The position numbers and the translations under genes are program-made. A stretch of 64,000 nucleotides of DNA, from NCBI RefSeq assembly GCF_009428905.1, contig NZ_WHYR01000010.1, positions 1 to 64,000 on the forward strand, written 5' to 3'. This stretch comes from Desulfofundulus thermobenzoicus (lineage in GTDB: Bacteria > Bacillota > Desulfotomaculia > Desulfotomaculales > Desulfovirgulaceae). Positions within the stretch are counted from its first letter, which is position 1; every line of letters begins with the position of its first letter. The notes beneath the pieces are model-generated. The model was not told the DNA's origin, ran no database searches, and saw only the letters and a list, made by a program, of their open reading frames with translations. Shown piece after piece: positions 47,601 through 56,173 of this stretch.

Positions 47601-47972
47601 ATGCATCCCGGAGAAATGTCGTTTCTTCGTCCGTTTGAAATGGGTCGGAAAGCCGAAATATCAATCCGCTTGTCCGAATTCGAGATTCCGCCTATGCAGG
47701 ATGTCCTGGTGGTCGGCAAGAAAGCGCCCATCGGTCCAGAAGCGGTGAAGCGCATGGTGGACGCCCTGTCTCCGGAGCAATACGTGGTCATTCGTCTGGA
47801 GCACGAAATTTTCGAAGCTGCGGTGCTCAAGAAATCGCTGCTAAAATTCATCCCGCAGGAAAAGCTTCTGCCTATTGTTTTGGAAGAATGTTCCGCTATC
47901 GCCACCGACGATTCAGTGATAAAGGCCCAGTTAAATATTGTGGTGCAGGTAAACAGGGCGGTGGACATATAA
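47601..47972 (+). CDS. Unknown protein encoded ahead of a CBS-GGDEF gene
   Basis: 123 residues from ATG 47601 (AGAAGG upstream; TTG 47580 is an alternative). No membrane segment. The N-terminal half is hydrophobic and beta-like (KAEISIRLSEFEIPPMQDVLVVG). The C-terminal half is helical with several acidic residues (VIRLEHEIFEAAVLKKSLL). Its stop codon overlaps the ATG of the CBS-GGDEF gene (TAATG), so the two proteins are made together and may interact, for example as a sensor or inhibitor of the cyclase. No family recognised. Confidence 0.6.
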   Translation: MHPGEMSFLRPFEMGRKAEISIRLSEFEIPPMQDVLVVGKKAPIGPEAVKRMVDALSPEQYVVIRLEHEIFEAAVLKKSLLKFIPQEKLLPIVLEECSAIATDDSVIKAQLNIVVQVNRAVDI

Positions 47973-48808
47973 TGACCTGTGTGGAAAATATTATGAGCAG
48001 GGAAATAATGACCGTTTCCCCGCTCGATAGTGTCAGAAAAGCGGCAGACATGATGAATGACCTTAAAATCGGCTGTTTCCCTGTGGTAGACGGCGGGCGA
48101 CTGGTCGGCATCATTACTTCCAGGGATGTAAGGTATTCTCACCCTAACCGGCTGGTCATCGATGCCATGAGCAAAGATTTGGTAACAGTGACGCCATCAT
48201 GTTCCATTTGGGAAGCGGCTGAAACGATGGAACGCCACGGCATAGAGCGCCTGGTGGTTACAGAAAACGGAAATCTCCTGGGAATAGTAACCAAACTGCA
48301 AGTTTACCATGAGCTGGGCAAGCATATTGACCCGTTAACCGGCTTGAACAGAGCCGAATATTTGTACCATACGGCCGATAAACTAATTAGAAACAATACC
48401 GCCGTAACCATTATTTTCATCGATCTTGACGGTTTTGGGGAAATCGACAAGGAACATGGCCACATTGTAGGTGATGAAGTTTTGCGCCGTGTTGGCCTTG
48501 TCATAAAGGCCCATACTGAAGAAAACCTTGATTACCCGTGTCGCTACGCCGGCGATGAATTTGCGGTGGTCACTGTCAGGCCCGCAGATACTGCAAAGGA
48601 ATACGCGCTGCAAATAGTGAACGCGATTGCCAACAATAACTGGCACGACCGAATGAAAATCACGGCATCAGCGGGAGTGATTAATTGGCGACCGCTGATG
48701 AACAACGATTGCGATATCCGGAAACTCATTAACACCGCCAGTCTCGCTTCCACCAGGGCGAAAAAGAAAGGTGTTCCGGTAGTCACAGTTGATTGCCAGG
48801 ATGGGTGA
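47972..48808 (+). CDS. CBS-pair diguanylate cyclase (GGDEF)
   Basis: 278 residues from ATG 47972. Two CBS motifs (MSREIMTVSPLDSVRKAADM and MSKDLVTVTPSCSIWEAAET, residues 8-125) are followed by a GGDEF domain with IDPLTGLNR, FIDLDGFGEID and the active-site variant AGDEF. AGDEF cyclases are often active. The inhibitory RxxD site is not evident. CBS pairs usually sense adenine nucleotides. Its 3-prime end overlaps the convergent spoIIP gene by 26 bases. Base composition is lower in G+C than the flanking core genes. Confidence 0.88.
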   Translation: MTCVENIMSREIMTVSPLDSVRKAADMMNDLKIGCFPVVDGGRLVGIITSRDVRYSHPNRLVIDAMSKDLVTVTPSCSIWEAAETMERHGIERLVVTENGNLLGIVTKLQVYHELGKHIDPLTGLNRAEYLYHTADKLIRNNTAVTIIFIDLDGFGEIDKEHGHIVGDEVLRRVGLVIKAHTEENLDYPCRYAGDEFAVVTVRPADTAKEYALQIVNAIANNNWHDRMKITASAGVINWRPLMNNDCDIRKLINTASLASTRAKKKGVPVVTVDCQDG

Positions 48809-49841
48809 TAGGGTTTTTCTCTTCCGCCACCAGCCGGCGTATTTCCTCACCCAGCACATCGGCAAAGAGGCGGGCGGAGCCCAGGGCCTCGGCGGTGGAG
48901 TTGTTGGCGCTGCCCACTTCCACCAGCAACGCCCGGGGATGGAGAAACTGGTTGTAACGGCCCTCCTTCACCCGCACCCCCTGGCACAGGCCGGGATACT
49001 TCTTATCCAGGGCTGCGGCCAGTTGCCGGGCAAATTGTTCGTTCTCCCGCCAGCTGGTAAAGGGTGCCCGGGCATCCGATCCGACCACAAAAAGAATGGG
49101 GGCCATTTCCTGACCGTTAACCTTTACCAAACAGTCCCGGCGGGGTTTTCCCGCATCCCGGTGGATGTCCAGCAACACCTTGATCCGGGAGTTCTGCTGC
49201 AATATCTCCCGCACCGTTTTTTCCGACTCCATATAAGCCAGGTTATAACTGGCGTCATGGACCTTCGTAATATGCAGGGTGGGCAACCCGTATTTCGACT
49301 CCAGAACCCGGGCAACGGCCTCCCCCACCTGGACCACACCCCCTTCCTTGCCTTCCAGCCGGTCGGTACCATCGGTCAGGGCATAGGTTTCCCCGGTGTG
49401 GGTGTGGTAAATGGCCACCAGATAATCTCCGGAAGCCCCGGCCGGCGGAGGAGAGTTATTATTACCGGCATACCGCTCTTCCGGAGCTTCCGGCATTGTG
49501 GCATTTTCCGCCAGGGTCAACAGGGAAAGCTGGGAGCGCAGGATAGCCCGGGGATCTCCCAGGGGCAGCGGGAACAACGCCGTTACATTCCGCCACACCG
49601 CAGAGGAAAGCCCCGGTATTTCATTTTCATCCCCGCCATCCGGGGCTACCGCGGGCATGGCCATCCGCAGCCACACCCGGGGATCCCGGAGGAGAAAAAC
49701 GTTCCCCCCCGGACGAAAAACAAAGAAGGCCATGCCGCTCACCACTGACACTATACCGAATAAAGCAGCGCCTATAAAAATAATATGATAAATTTTCTGC
49801 CTGACCATCCAGGGGTTGCTGCGATAAAGAGACCGGTACAT
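48783..49841 (-). CDS. spoIIP: Stage II sporulation protein P
   Basis: 352 residues. An N-terminal membrane helix (about 18-40) precedes a low-complexity linker and the SpoIIP amidase/endopeptidase domain (AIYHTHTGETY, VLLDIHRDAG, GSDARAPFTSWREN, LLVEVGSANNS). With SpoIID and SpoIIM it thins septal peptidoglycan and drives engulfment in the mother cell. The ATG at 49841 lies right after the T run of a terminator-like hairpin whose arm supplies the ribosome site GGGAGGGGG. Confidence 0.96.
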   Translation of the reverse strand: MYRSLYRSNPWMVRQKIYHIIFIGAALFGIVSVVSGMAFFVFRPGGNVFLLRDPRVWLRMAMPAVAPDGGDENEIPGLSSAVWRNVTALFPLPLGDPRAILRSQLSLLTLAENATMPEAPEERYAGNNNSPPPAGASGDYLVAIYHTHTGETYALTDGTDRLEGKEGGVVQVGEAVARVLESKYGLPTLHITKVHDASYNLAYMESEKTVREILQQNSRIKVLLDIHRDAGKPRRDCLVKVNGQEMAPILFVVGSDARAPFTSWRENEQFARQLAAALDKKYPGLCQGVRVKEGRYNQFLHPRALLVEVGSANNSTAEALGSARLFADVLGEEIRRLVAEEKNPITHPGNQL

Positions 49842-49846
49842 AAAAA

Positions 49847-49891
49847 CCCCCTCCCGGTACTTTCCCTACCATATCTATGACCGGAAGGGGG
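49847..49891 (-). terminator. Terminator-like hairpin overlapping the spoIIP ribosome site
   Basis: CCCCC-T-C-CCGGT (49847-49858) pairs with ACCGG-A-A-GGGGG (49880-49891), with one mismatch. On the minus strand T5 follows and then, without a gap, the spoIIP ATG. It would end transcripts of the holin-like gene. It could also mask the spoIIP ribosome site in read-through RNA. Confidence 0.75.
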
Positions 49892-49930
49892 CTTTTTATG
49901 AAACAAGCTCTGCCGGCGCAGGGCTTGTTT

Positions 49931-50278
49931 TTAGCGCAACACCGTGGGCACCACGGCATCTATTAGTCCGATGACAAAAGCTGAGATTAAGGCACCCAGG
50001 ATATTTACGCTCAACAGGCCGGGAATGATAAACTGGGCCAGGTAAATCACCACTGCGGCAGTGATAAAACCGACCAGCCCCCTGCTCTGGGGTGAAACCC
50101 GGTTGCCCAGCAGGGCCTCGGCAATATAACCCAGTACAGCAATCACCACCGCTGCAATCAGGGCACCCACAAAACCTCCCCGCAGCACAAATCCCGGGGA
50201 AAGCCAGCTGACCACAATCAACACCAGTGCCGAAACCACAAACCGCACAATCAATCCCACCCACTGCATGGCCGTCAC
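49931..50278 (-). CDS. Four-helix holin-like membrane protein (YvlD/phage holin family 4 type)
   Basis: 115 residues with four hydrophobic helices (about 8-27, 33-53, 66-86, 90-110) and short loops, matching the small holin-like family common in Gram-positive chromosomes. The ATG at 50278 follows AGGAGGTGACGGCC. No other phage genes are nearby, so the name does not imply a prophage. It sits between spoIIP and rpsT; function unknown. Confidence 0.8.
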   Translation of the reverse strand: MTAMQWVGLIVRFVVSALVLIVVSWLSPGFVLRGGFVGALIAAVVIAVLGYIAEALLGNRVSPQSRGLVGFITAAVVIYLAQFIIPGLLSVNILGALISAFVIGLIDAVVPTVLR

Positions 50279-50395
50279 CTCCTTTTGCTAATCTCCAGCT
50301 TTATCATTAACAAAAAAGGCGCCGGGTATACCGGCAGCCCTTGCATTTTTTATAAACCCGTGGTAAAATGAGGGCTGCTGGGAGGTGAAGACAGG

Positions 50396-50668
50396 ATGCC
50401 CAATATCAAATCGGCAATCAAGAGGGTCAAGATAACCCGCAAGCGTACCCTCCGCAATGCCCGCTTGAAATCTGCCCTGCGCACGGCCATTCGCAAATTC
50501 GAACGAACACTGGCGGCCGGCGCCAGCGCGGAAGAAACCAGAGCGACCTTGCGCCGGGCGCTGGTGGCCATAGATAAGGCGGTTACCAAGGGTATTTTAC
50601 ACAAAAATGCCGCTGCACGGAAAAAATCCCGGCTGACCAGGCGGTTCAACCGGCAGCAGGCTGGTTGA
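50396..50668 (+). CDS. rpsT: 30S ribosomal protein bS20
   Basis: 90 residues: MPNIKSAIKRVKITRKRTLR start, helical Arg/Lys-rich body, and HKNAAARKKSRLTRRFNRQ end, all characteristic of bS20. It binds 16S rRNA early in small-subunit assembly. The ATG is preceded by GGGAGGTGAAGACAGG. Monocistronic, followed by its own terminator, divergent from the holin-like gene. Confidence 0.98.
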   Translation: MPNIKSAIKRVKITRKRTLRNARLKSALRTAIRKFERTLAAGASAEETRATLRRALVAIDKAVTKGILHKNAAARKKSRLTRRFNRQQAG

Positions 50669-50719
50669 TACATTAACCCTCTTTCCCAATTCCTAATCCA
50701 TAAGCCCCAACAGATAGTA

Positions 50720-50746
50720 AAACCACCTCAGCAGGGTGGTTTTTTG
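50720..50746 (+). terminator. Intrinsic terminator after rpsT
   Basis: AAACCACC (50720-50727), loop TCAGCAG, GGTGGTTT (50735-50742), within a six-T run. The right arm runs into the stop region of the convergent holA gene. Confidence 0.92.
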
Positions 50747-51828
50747 GTATTACGGCTTATCAGGTGAGACCGGGATACACCCCATTCCAGCAGTAACATC
50801 TCCATCCCCGGGTAAAATTCCATCCGGCCCCTCTTTATCCCCCGGTCCAGTTCCAGCAGTTTGTTTAAAATCACCAGCACCTGATCCCGGGTGAAATTGT
50901 GCATCTGGGCAAGCACCTTGCGGGCCACGAAGGGATGGACGCCCAGCAGCCCGGCCAAATCCTCCCCCGGCCCCGCCTTTCCCATCAATTCCTGTCCCTG
51001 AAGAATCAATCGAAACTGCCGGGCCACCATGGCCAGGATGGCCGGACCGGGCTGCCCTTTGGCCAGCAATTCCCGAATACCGGCCAGGGCGGAAGTTACG
51101 TGCCGCTGGCCGATGGCATCCACCACCTGAAAAATGTTCTCCTCCACCAGAGGAACGGTCAGCCGGCGGATATCCTCCTCCCGGATTTCTTTCCGCTCAC
51201 CGGCGTAGGCAATGGCCTTTTCCAGCTCATTCTTTAAAATGAACAAACTGTTGCCCACCCGCTGCACCAGCAGTTCGGCCGCCGCCGGAGCTATGGTCTT
51301 GCCGGCCAGGCGGGCCTCTTTCTCCAGCCAGCGCACCAGGTCCCGGGCTTTCAGGAAGGTGAACTCCACCACCCGCCCCTTTTCCTTGAGCGCTTTGAAG
51401 AGGCGCCGCCGCTGATCCACAGGCCCGGTGGTGGTAAAAATCACACAGGTGTGAGGCACGGGCTGCTTTAGATAAGCGTGCAGGGGCGAATCTTTTTCCC
51501 CGGCGGGGGATTTATGCCTGGAGGAACTGCCGGCCCTTTCTTTTTTTTCACCTTTATCACCGCCGGAAAAAAAGGGCGCATGACGCACCAGCACCAGGCG
51601 GCGTCCGGCCAAAAAGGGGGGGGCTTGCGCCCTTGAAACTATATCTCCTTCCCCCGCTTCTTCACCGTCCAGGATATCCAGGTTGAAATCGGCCTGGGGC
51701 GGTAAAAGTTTCTCCCGGAACCTTTCCATAGCCTTCTCCTGGAGATAAACCTCCGGTCCGTAAAAAAGATAAACCGGGGCAATTTTACCCTTTTCCAGTT
51801 CGTTGAGCAGATCTATGTAATATTTCAA
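50728..51828 (-). CDS. holA: DNA polymerase III subunit delta
   Basis: About 366 residues: YYIDLLNELEKGKIAPVYLFYGPEVYLQEKAMERF opens the AAA+-like clamp-loader fold, DLVRWLEKEARLAGKTI and LLVQRVGNSLFILKNELEKA are family landmarks, and a helical C-terminal collar ends it. Delta opens the sliding clamp during loading. TTG 51828 gives the family-like N-terminus; ATG 51861 would add 11 residues without a good ribosome site. An unusual Lys/Ser-rich insert (about residues 100-125) was noted. Confidence 0.93.
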   Translation of the reverse strand: MKYYIDLLNELEKGKIAPVYLFYGPEVYLQEKAMERFREKLLPPQADFNLDILDGEEAGEGDIVSRAQAPPFLAGRRLVLVRHAPFFSGGDKGEKKERAGSSSRHKSPAGEKDSPLHAYLKQPVPHTCVIFTTTGPVDQRRRLFKALKEKGRVVEFTFLKARDLVRWLEKEARLAGKTIAPAAAELLVQRVGNSLFILKNELEKAIAYAGERKEIREEDIRRLTVPLVEENIFQVVDAIGQRHVTSALAGIRELLAKGQPGPAILAMVARQFRLILQGQELMGKAGPGEDLAGLLGVHPFVARKVLAQMHNFTRDQVLVILNKLLELDRGIKRGRMEFYPGMEMLLLEWGVSRSHLISRNTKKPPC

Positions 51829-51884
51829 CGCCCTCACCCCGGGGAATATGCGGTGCACCATTATAAGCAGCCGGGCCGCACGGA

Positions 51885-52017
51885 CACGACGTTGTCCCGC
51901 TCACCCTGGTGAAGGCCGGGCTTCACCATACGCTTCAGTAAATCCGGCCACCGACTGCACCAGCAGGGTGATTGTCCCGCCTTTGGTTTCACCACAGGAT
52001 TTCAGTGAACACTTACC
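51885..52017 (-). repeat. Short version of the dispersed repeat element
   Basis: The left end CACGACGTTGTCCCGCTCACC (51885-51905) matches 9433-9453 with one central difference and one end difference. The right end GATTTCAGTGAACACTTACC (51998-52017) matches 9884-9903 with one difference. The interior is only about 90 bases, against about 430 at 9.4 kb, and lacks the hairpin modules. It lies in the 200-base gap between holA and the thiamine-binding-fold gene. Confidence 0.7.
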
Positions 52018-52040
52018 TTATCGGTATCATCCTGGCGAGC

Positions 52041-52346
52041 CTATTTTTTAAGCTTTTCTTCCACCGCTGAAACTTTACCGGCCATGGTCAGGGTCTTGTC
52101 CCGGCGGTCGTCAATGCGAACGGTGGTCACCACCCGTCCGGTTCCCTGCTCAAAGGGCACCTCGTGCATCCGGCGGACCAGCGGCAATATGCGGTCCAGC
52201 TCCCCTTCAATAATGGTCCCCATGGGGGTCAACTGGTACTTTACCTCCCGTGCGTCATGCAACACCTGTACACAGCGGGCCACATGGGCGCTCAAGCTGG
52301 CACTGCCGGTTCCAATGGGAATTACCGTTACCTCCACCACAGCCAT
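52041..52346 (-). CDS. MTH1187-family thiamine-binding protein (YqgV-like)
   Basis: 101 residues from ATG 52346 (GAGGAG upstream); an upstream in-frame ATG at 52385 lacks support. The ferredoxin-like fold pattern MAVVEVTVIPIGTGSASLS, YQLTPMGTIIEGELDRIL, HEVPFEQGTGRVVTTVRIDDRRDK matches the DUF77/MTH1187 family, some members of which bind thiamine or its pyrimidine. It ends with a short helical tail. No thiamine genes are adjacent. Confidence 0.85.
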   Translation of the reverse strand: MAVVEVTVIPIGTGSASLSAHVARCVQVLHDAREVKYQLTPMGTIIEGELDRILPLVRRMHEVPFEQGTGRVVTTVRIDDRRDKTLTMAGKVSAVEEKLKK

Positions 52347-52488
52347 CCCACGTTCATCTCCTCGAAAAATAATCGTTGTTATCAAACGTCAGTCGTCGGG
52401 TAATGAAAACCATACCGCTGTTAAATCACCCCAAAAGGGGTTTCGCCCCGTGGCGATATTTTCCGCCGGGGGCCACGGTTCATCTTTG

Positions 52489-53580
52489 TCAACTTATTTT
52501 TTCACTGAGCTTGAACAATTTTTCCTGTTCCAGGGTTTCCACCACCATCAACCTGGCCCGGGCCAGATCCACCTCGTACGGGGTCACCGGCTGTCCCTGG
52601 CCATCAAAAAGCACCCGCACCACCGGATAAAGGGGCACCCCCCGGCGGTTGCGCACCACCACCCCAATCTCACCGGAACTCAAGCGAACCATGCTGCCCA
52701 CGGGATAGGCGGCAATATTTTCGATAAAAGCTTTGATTGTTTGCAGGTCGAACTGGTGCCCGCCCGCGGCCGACAGGTATTCCACCACCTCATTTACGGG
52801 CAGGGCGGGGCGGTAAACCCGGTCGGTGGTCATGGCGTCGTAGGCATCGGCCACACCTATAATCCGGGCAATGGGATCGATCTCATCCCCCTTTAACCCC
52901 AGGGGATAGCCCTGACCGTCAAAGCGTTCGTGATGCTGGGTGGCCGCCTTGACCAGTCTTTCATCCCCGGGCAGCAGCCCCCGGGCATAAAGGGTATGTT
53001 TTTTGATCTGCTCAAATTCCCCGGGGGTCAACCTGTCCGGTTTATTCAAGATCCGTTCGCTGACCTTGATTTTACCGATATCATGCAGCAAACCACACGT
53101 ACCGATGGCAATCAACTCTTCCCGGCCGTACCCCAGGGAAAGGCCGGCCAGTACGGACAAAACGGCCACGTCCACCGAATGGGCAAAGAGATACTCGTCA
53201 TACAGGCGGATCTGGGACAGGCTGAGCAGGGGTTCCGGCCGGGAAAGGATTTCGTCCACCATACGGGTGGCCGTGGACTGGATTTCTTTCACATCCTTCA
53301 AGCGGCCCCGCTCCTTGACCCTTTCCCAGAAGTTCCTCACCTGCCGGGCGGCCTCCTGGCGCACCGCCTCGGAAAGGGGTTCCTCCACCTGCAGATCCGG
53401 AGCAAAACCAAAATCAATGTACACAAAAAGGATGCCCCGCTTCTCCAGGGTGCTAATCATACGGGAAGAAAGGGTGGCCCCTTCCCTGAGCAGTATCCGC
53501 CCGTCCATGTCATAGATGGTGCGGGCCAGCTTCAATCCCGGGCGCAGGTTGTTTATATACACCTTTTCCAAATGAATCAC
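52489..53580 (-). CDS. HD-GYP domain cyclic-di-GMP phosphodiesterase
   Basis: 363 residues. The N-terminal 110 residues (NNLRPGLKLARTIYDMDGRILLREG) form the small domain often fused to HD-GYP. The HD-GYP core carries LLHDIGKIKV, HHERFDGQGYPLGL and ADAYDAMTTDRVYR. A C-terminal extension (about 285-350) with YPVGSMVRLSSGEIGVVV resembles a beta-barrel tail. The start is GTG 53580 or TTG 53571; neither has a strong ribosome site. Monocistronic. Third HD-GYP protein of the window. Confidence 0.92.
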   Translation of the reverse strand: MIHLEKVYINNLRPGLKLARTIYDMDGRILLREGATLSSRMISTLEKRGILFVYIDFGFAPDLQVEEPLSEAVRQEAARQVRNFWERVKERGRLKDVKEIQSTATRMVDEILSRPEPLLSLSQIRLYDEYLFAHSVDVAVLSVLAGLSLGYGREELIAIGTCGLLHDIGKIKVSERILNKPDRLTPGEFEQIKKHTLYARGLLPGDERLVKAATQHHERFDGQGYPLGLKGDEIDPIARIIGVADAYDAMTTDRVYRPALPVNEVVEYLSAAGGHQFDLQTIKAFIENIAAYPVGSMVRLSSGEIGVVVRNRRGVPLYPVVRVLFDGQGQPVTPYEVDLARARLMVVETLEQEKLFKLSEKIS

Positions 53581-53667
53581 CCGCGATGAAGAATATTGTT
53601 AAACCATTATTATTATTATTCTCCATCGCCGAAAGCAATCCTGCCCGCCCACGGTTAATTTTTGTTA

Positions 53668-54174
53668 TCAAAGACCCAGAAAGGCAGTAATCAGGTCCGC
53701 CACCGCCCCCGTATCGCCGGTCCCGAAGCGGGGAACCGGGGGTTCCACCGGACCCGGCCCTCCCACCAGGGCAATGAGCCGGTCCTTACGCCCCACCAGA
53801 ACGGCACACCCTTCCGGGGGGCAGACTTCAATTTGCGGCCAATCCCCCTTTTTATATCCTTCAGCCAGCACAATATCCACCGGACCCAGCAGGGACACCA
53901 CCTGTTCCAGGGGCATTTCCTTCTCTTCCCGGCGGATGACGGCCACCCGGCCGGGTGCGGCAATGGCCACCGTCCGGGCGCCGGCCCGGGCATGGCGCCA
54001 GGTGTCTTTCCCCGGGTGATCCATTTCAAAATCACCGTGGTGGTGTTTGACCGTTCCCACCCGGTAGCCCCGCCGGGTCAACTCGGCAATCAGCCCCTCT
54101 AAAAAAGTGGTTTTACCAGCGTTAGACGGTCCGACAATGCAGATTACCGGCAGCCTGGACATCTTTTTCTTCAC
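53668..54174 (-). CDS. mobB: Molybdopterin-guanine dinucleotide biosynthesis protein MobB
   Basis: 168 residues with the P-loop GPSNAGKTTFLEGLI, KHHHGDFEMDHPGKDTWRH and a C-terminal ADLI segment: the GTP-binding MobB family that aids attachment of a nucleotide to molybdopterin. Start at GTG 54174 overlapping the MOSC stop, or ATG 54162. Last gene of moaA-moaC-MOSC-mobB. Presence implies a bis-MGD enzyme such as formate dehydrogenase or nitrate reductase elsewhere. Confidence 0.93.
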   Translation of the reverse strand: MKKKMSRLPVICIVGPSNAGKTTFLEGLIAELTRRGYRVGTVKHHHGDFEMDHPGKDTWRHARAGARTVAIAAPGRVAVIRREEKEMPLEQVVSLLGPVDIVLAEGYKKGDWPQIEVCPPEGCAVLVGRKDRLIALVGGPGPVEPPVPRFGTGDTGAVADLITAFLGL

Positions 54175-54608
54175 TCCGTTAAAACTTCTATCCGGTCACC
54201 CTCTTTCACCGGGCCGCCGGTCAGAATGCGCACAAATACACCTTCCCGGGGCATGATGCAGTCCCCGGCCAGCCGGCGGATCTCACAACCCATATGGCAT
54301 TCCTTGCCGATCTGGGTCACTTCGCCTATGGCCTCGGGACCAATGGCCAGGCGGGTGCCCACGGGCAGGTTGACCAGATCTATTCCTTTAGTGGTCAGGT
54401 TCTCGGCAAAGTCCCCAGGATGAACATCCAGGCCCAGTTCCCGCATCTTTTCAATACTCTCCAGGGCCAGAAGGCTGACCTGCCGGTGCCAGGAACCGGC
54501 ATGGGCATCCCCTTGAAGGCCGTGATTGGCCACCAGCATACCTGTCCCCATGTTCTTTTTCCGTGTGCCCTTTTCCGGGCTGGCGCATACGGCCACGATC
54601 ACTCCCAT
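54171..54608 (-). CDS. MOSC-domain protein of the molybdenum cofactor operon
   Basis: 145 residues spanning a compact MOSC domain: [39 protein letters not shown] and the conserved Cys in [15 protein letters not shown] domains carry or transfer sulfur on molybdenum cofactor. The ATG at 54608 overlaps the moaC stop (54599) and lies behind GGGGGAAG. In Firmicutes this small form often replaces mogA/moaB in the operon; its exact step is not settled. Confidence 0.9.
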   Translation of the reverse strand: MGVIVAVCASPEKGTRKKNMGTGMLVANHGLQGDAHAGSWHRQVSLLALESIEKMRELGLDVHPGDFAENLTTKGIDLVNLPVGTRLAIGPEAIGEVTQIGKECHMGCEIRRLAGDCIMPREGVFVRILTGGPVKEGDRIEVLTE

Positions 54609-55117
54609 TTTTCTTCCCCCTCCCGGCGGAACTCCCCGCTTTTACCGCCGCTTTTGTAAATCAAACGGATATTTTGTACGGTCATGGCCCGGTCCACGGC
54701 CTTGCACATATCATAGATGGTCAGGGCGGCCACACTGACGGCGGTGAGGGCTTCCATCTCCACACCGGTTTTGCCCGTGGTGCGCACCCGGGACTGGATT
54801 TCCACCTTGCCCGGAGTATGCAGGCGAAAATCCACCTGGACACTGGTTAAGCTTATGGGGTGGGCCAGGGGAATTAATTCCCCCGTTTTTTTGGCCGCCA
54901 TGATGCCGGCCAGGCGGGCCACGCCCAGCACGTCTCCCTTGCCGGCCGTGCCGCCGGCAATCAGTTCCAGGGTTTCCGGCTTCATGAGCACTTCCCCCCG
55001 GGCCACGGCCTCCCGCAGGGTGTCCCCTTTGGCGCTTACATCCACCATGCGGGCCTTCCCCCGGGAATCAAAATGGGTTAAATCACCGCCCGTCAACTCC
55101 TCTTCACTCCCCGCCAT
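54599..55117 (-). CDS. moaC: Cyclic pyranopterin monophosphate synthase MoaC
   Basis: 172 residues from ATG 55117. Family landmarks [55 protein letters not shown] and [13 protein letters not shown] (catalytic Asp and Lys). MoaC converts the MoaA product to cyclic pyranopterin monophosphate, the first stable intermediate of molybdopterin synthesis. It is 33 bases after moaA. Confidence 0.97.
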   Translation of the reverse strand: MAGSEEELTGGDLTHFDSRGKARMVDVSAKGDTLREAVARGEVLMKPETLELIAGGTAGKGDVLGVARLAGIMAAKKTGELIPLAHPISLTSVQVDFRLHTPGKVEIQSRVRTTGKTGVEMEALTAVSVAALTIYDMCKAVDRAMTVQNIRLIYKSGGKSGEFRREGEEKWE

Positions 55118-55150
55118 ACTTTCTCTTCCCAACGGCCGGCAGCCGTCTCA

Positions 55151-56173
55151 CTACCCGCCAATCCGTGACATGCTTTTCCCACAAACGGCCTGCCCTTCAT
55201 TTAACCCGTGCCCCCCGGGTTTATCCTGGATGGCCCGGACCACCAGGGCGGCCAGTTCATCCGGGCCGGCCCCCCGGCGCAGTGGCCCTTTCACATCAAT
55301 CTCCCGGTCACGGAAAAGACAGGGTCTCAAGGCACCGGTGGCCGTCAGGCGCAGGCGGTTGCACCGGCCGCAAAAATGGTCGCTTACCGCACTGATAAAA
55401 CCAATGGTTCCGGCAGCACCCGGCACCCGGTAATAGCGGGCGGGCCCACTGCCGGCCAGCTTGCGCACTTCCTGCAGGCGCCCCATTTTTTCCTCGATTT
55501 GCCTCTTCACCTCATCGCTGGATATATGGCTCCCACCGGTCAATGGGGCCGCACTGCCAAAGGGCATCAGTTCGATAAAACGCACATGCAGGGGCCGCTC
55601 CACGGAAAGCCGGGCCAGGTCAATGATCTCGTCATCATTGAAACCGCGGATGACCACCACATTAAGCTTCACCGGGTTTAAGCCCAGCTCCAGCGCCTTC
55701 TCCACACCCCGCCAGACTGCTTTAATCTCCCCGCCCCGGGTTATATACCGGTAACGCCCGGGCTTAAGAGTATCCAGGCTGACATTGACCCGGTTCAGAC
55801 CGGCTTCCTTGAGTTCCCCGGCCTTTTCGGCCAGCAGCATCCCGTTGGTGGTCAGGGCCAGGTCGTCAATTTCCGGCATGGCGGCTATAGACTTTACCAG
55901 ACCGGTAATACCCCGGCGTACCAGGGGCTCACCACCGGTCAAGCGCACCTTTTTAACTCCCACCCGTGTGGCTGCCCGGACTACCCGGGCAATCTCTTCC
56001 ATGCTCAGGATTTCCCGCCGCGGGATCAGGGGTACGCCCCCGGAAGGCATGCAGTAACGGCAGCGCAGGTTGCAGCGGTCGGTGACGGAAACCCTCAGAT
56101 AGTTTATCTCCCTCTGATAACGGTCTTCCACCGGTAGGGCACCTTCCTTCTGTTCAGGGGCCGGGTTGGCCAT
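55151..56173 (-). CDS. moaA: GTP 3',8-cyclase MoaA
   Basis: 340 residues. Radical SAM motif CNLRCRYCMPSGG, LTGGEPLVR, NVSLDTLKP, then the C-terminal second iron-sulfur cluster site FCGRCNRLRLTATGALRPC and the essential GG C-terminus (SRIGG). First enzyme of molybdenum cofactor synthesis. It heads moaA-moaC-MOSC-mobB, preceded by a TATAAT box (minus strand, 56330-56325) that leaves a leader of about 150 bases. Confidence 0.97.
   Translation of the reverse strand: MANPAPEQKEGALPVEDRYQREINYLRVSVTDRCNLRCRYCMPSGGVPLIPRREILSMEEIARVVRAATRVGVKKVRLTGGEPLVRRGITGLVKSIAAMPEIDDLALTTNGMLLAEKAGELKEAGLNRVNVSLDTLKPGRYRYITRGGEIKAVWRGVEKALELGLNPVKLNVVVIRGFNDDEIIDLARLSVERPLHVRFIELMPFGSAAPLTGGSHISSDEVKRQIEEKMGRLQEVRKLAGSGPARYYRVPGAAGTIGFISAVSDHFCGRCNRLRLTATGALRPCLFRDREIDVKGPLRRGAGPDELAALVVRAIQDKPGGHGLNEGQAVCGKSMSRIGG

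Noticed and set aside
49931-50278. Possible prophage remnant because of a holin-like protein
   Set aside because: No integrase, structural or lysis genes are nearby. The family is common as a chromosomal gene in Gram-positive bacteria.
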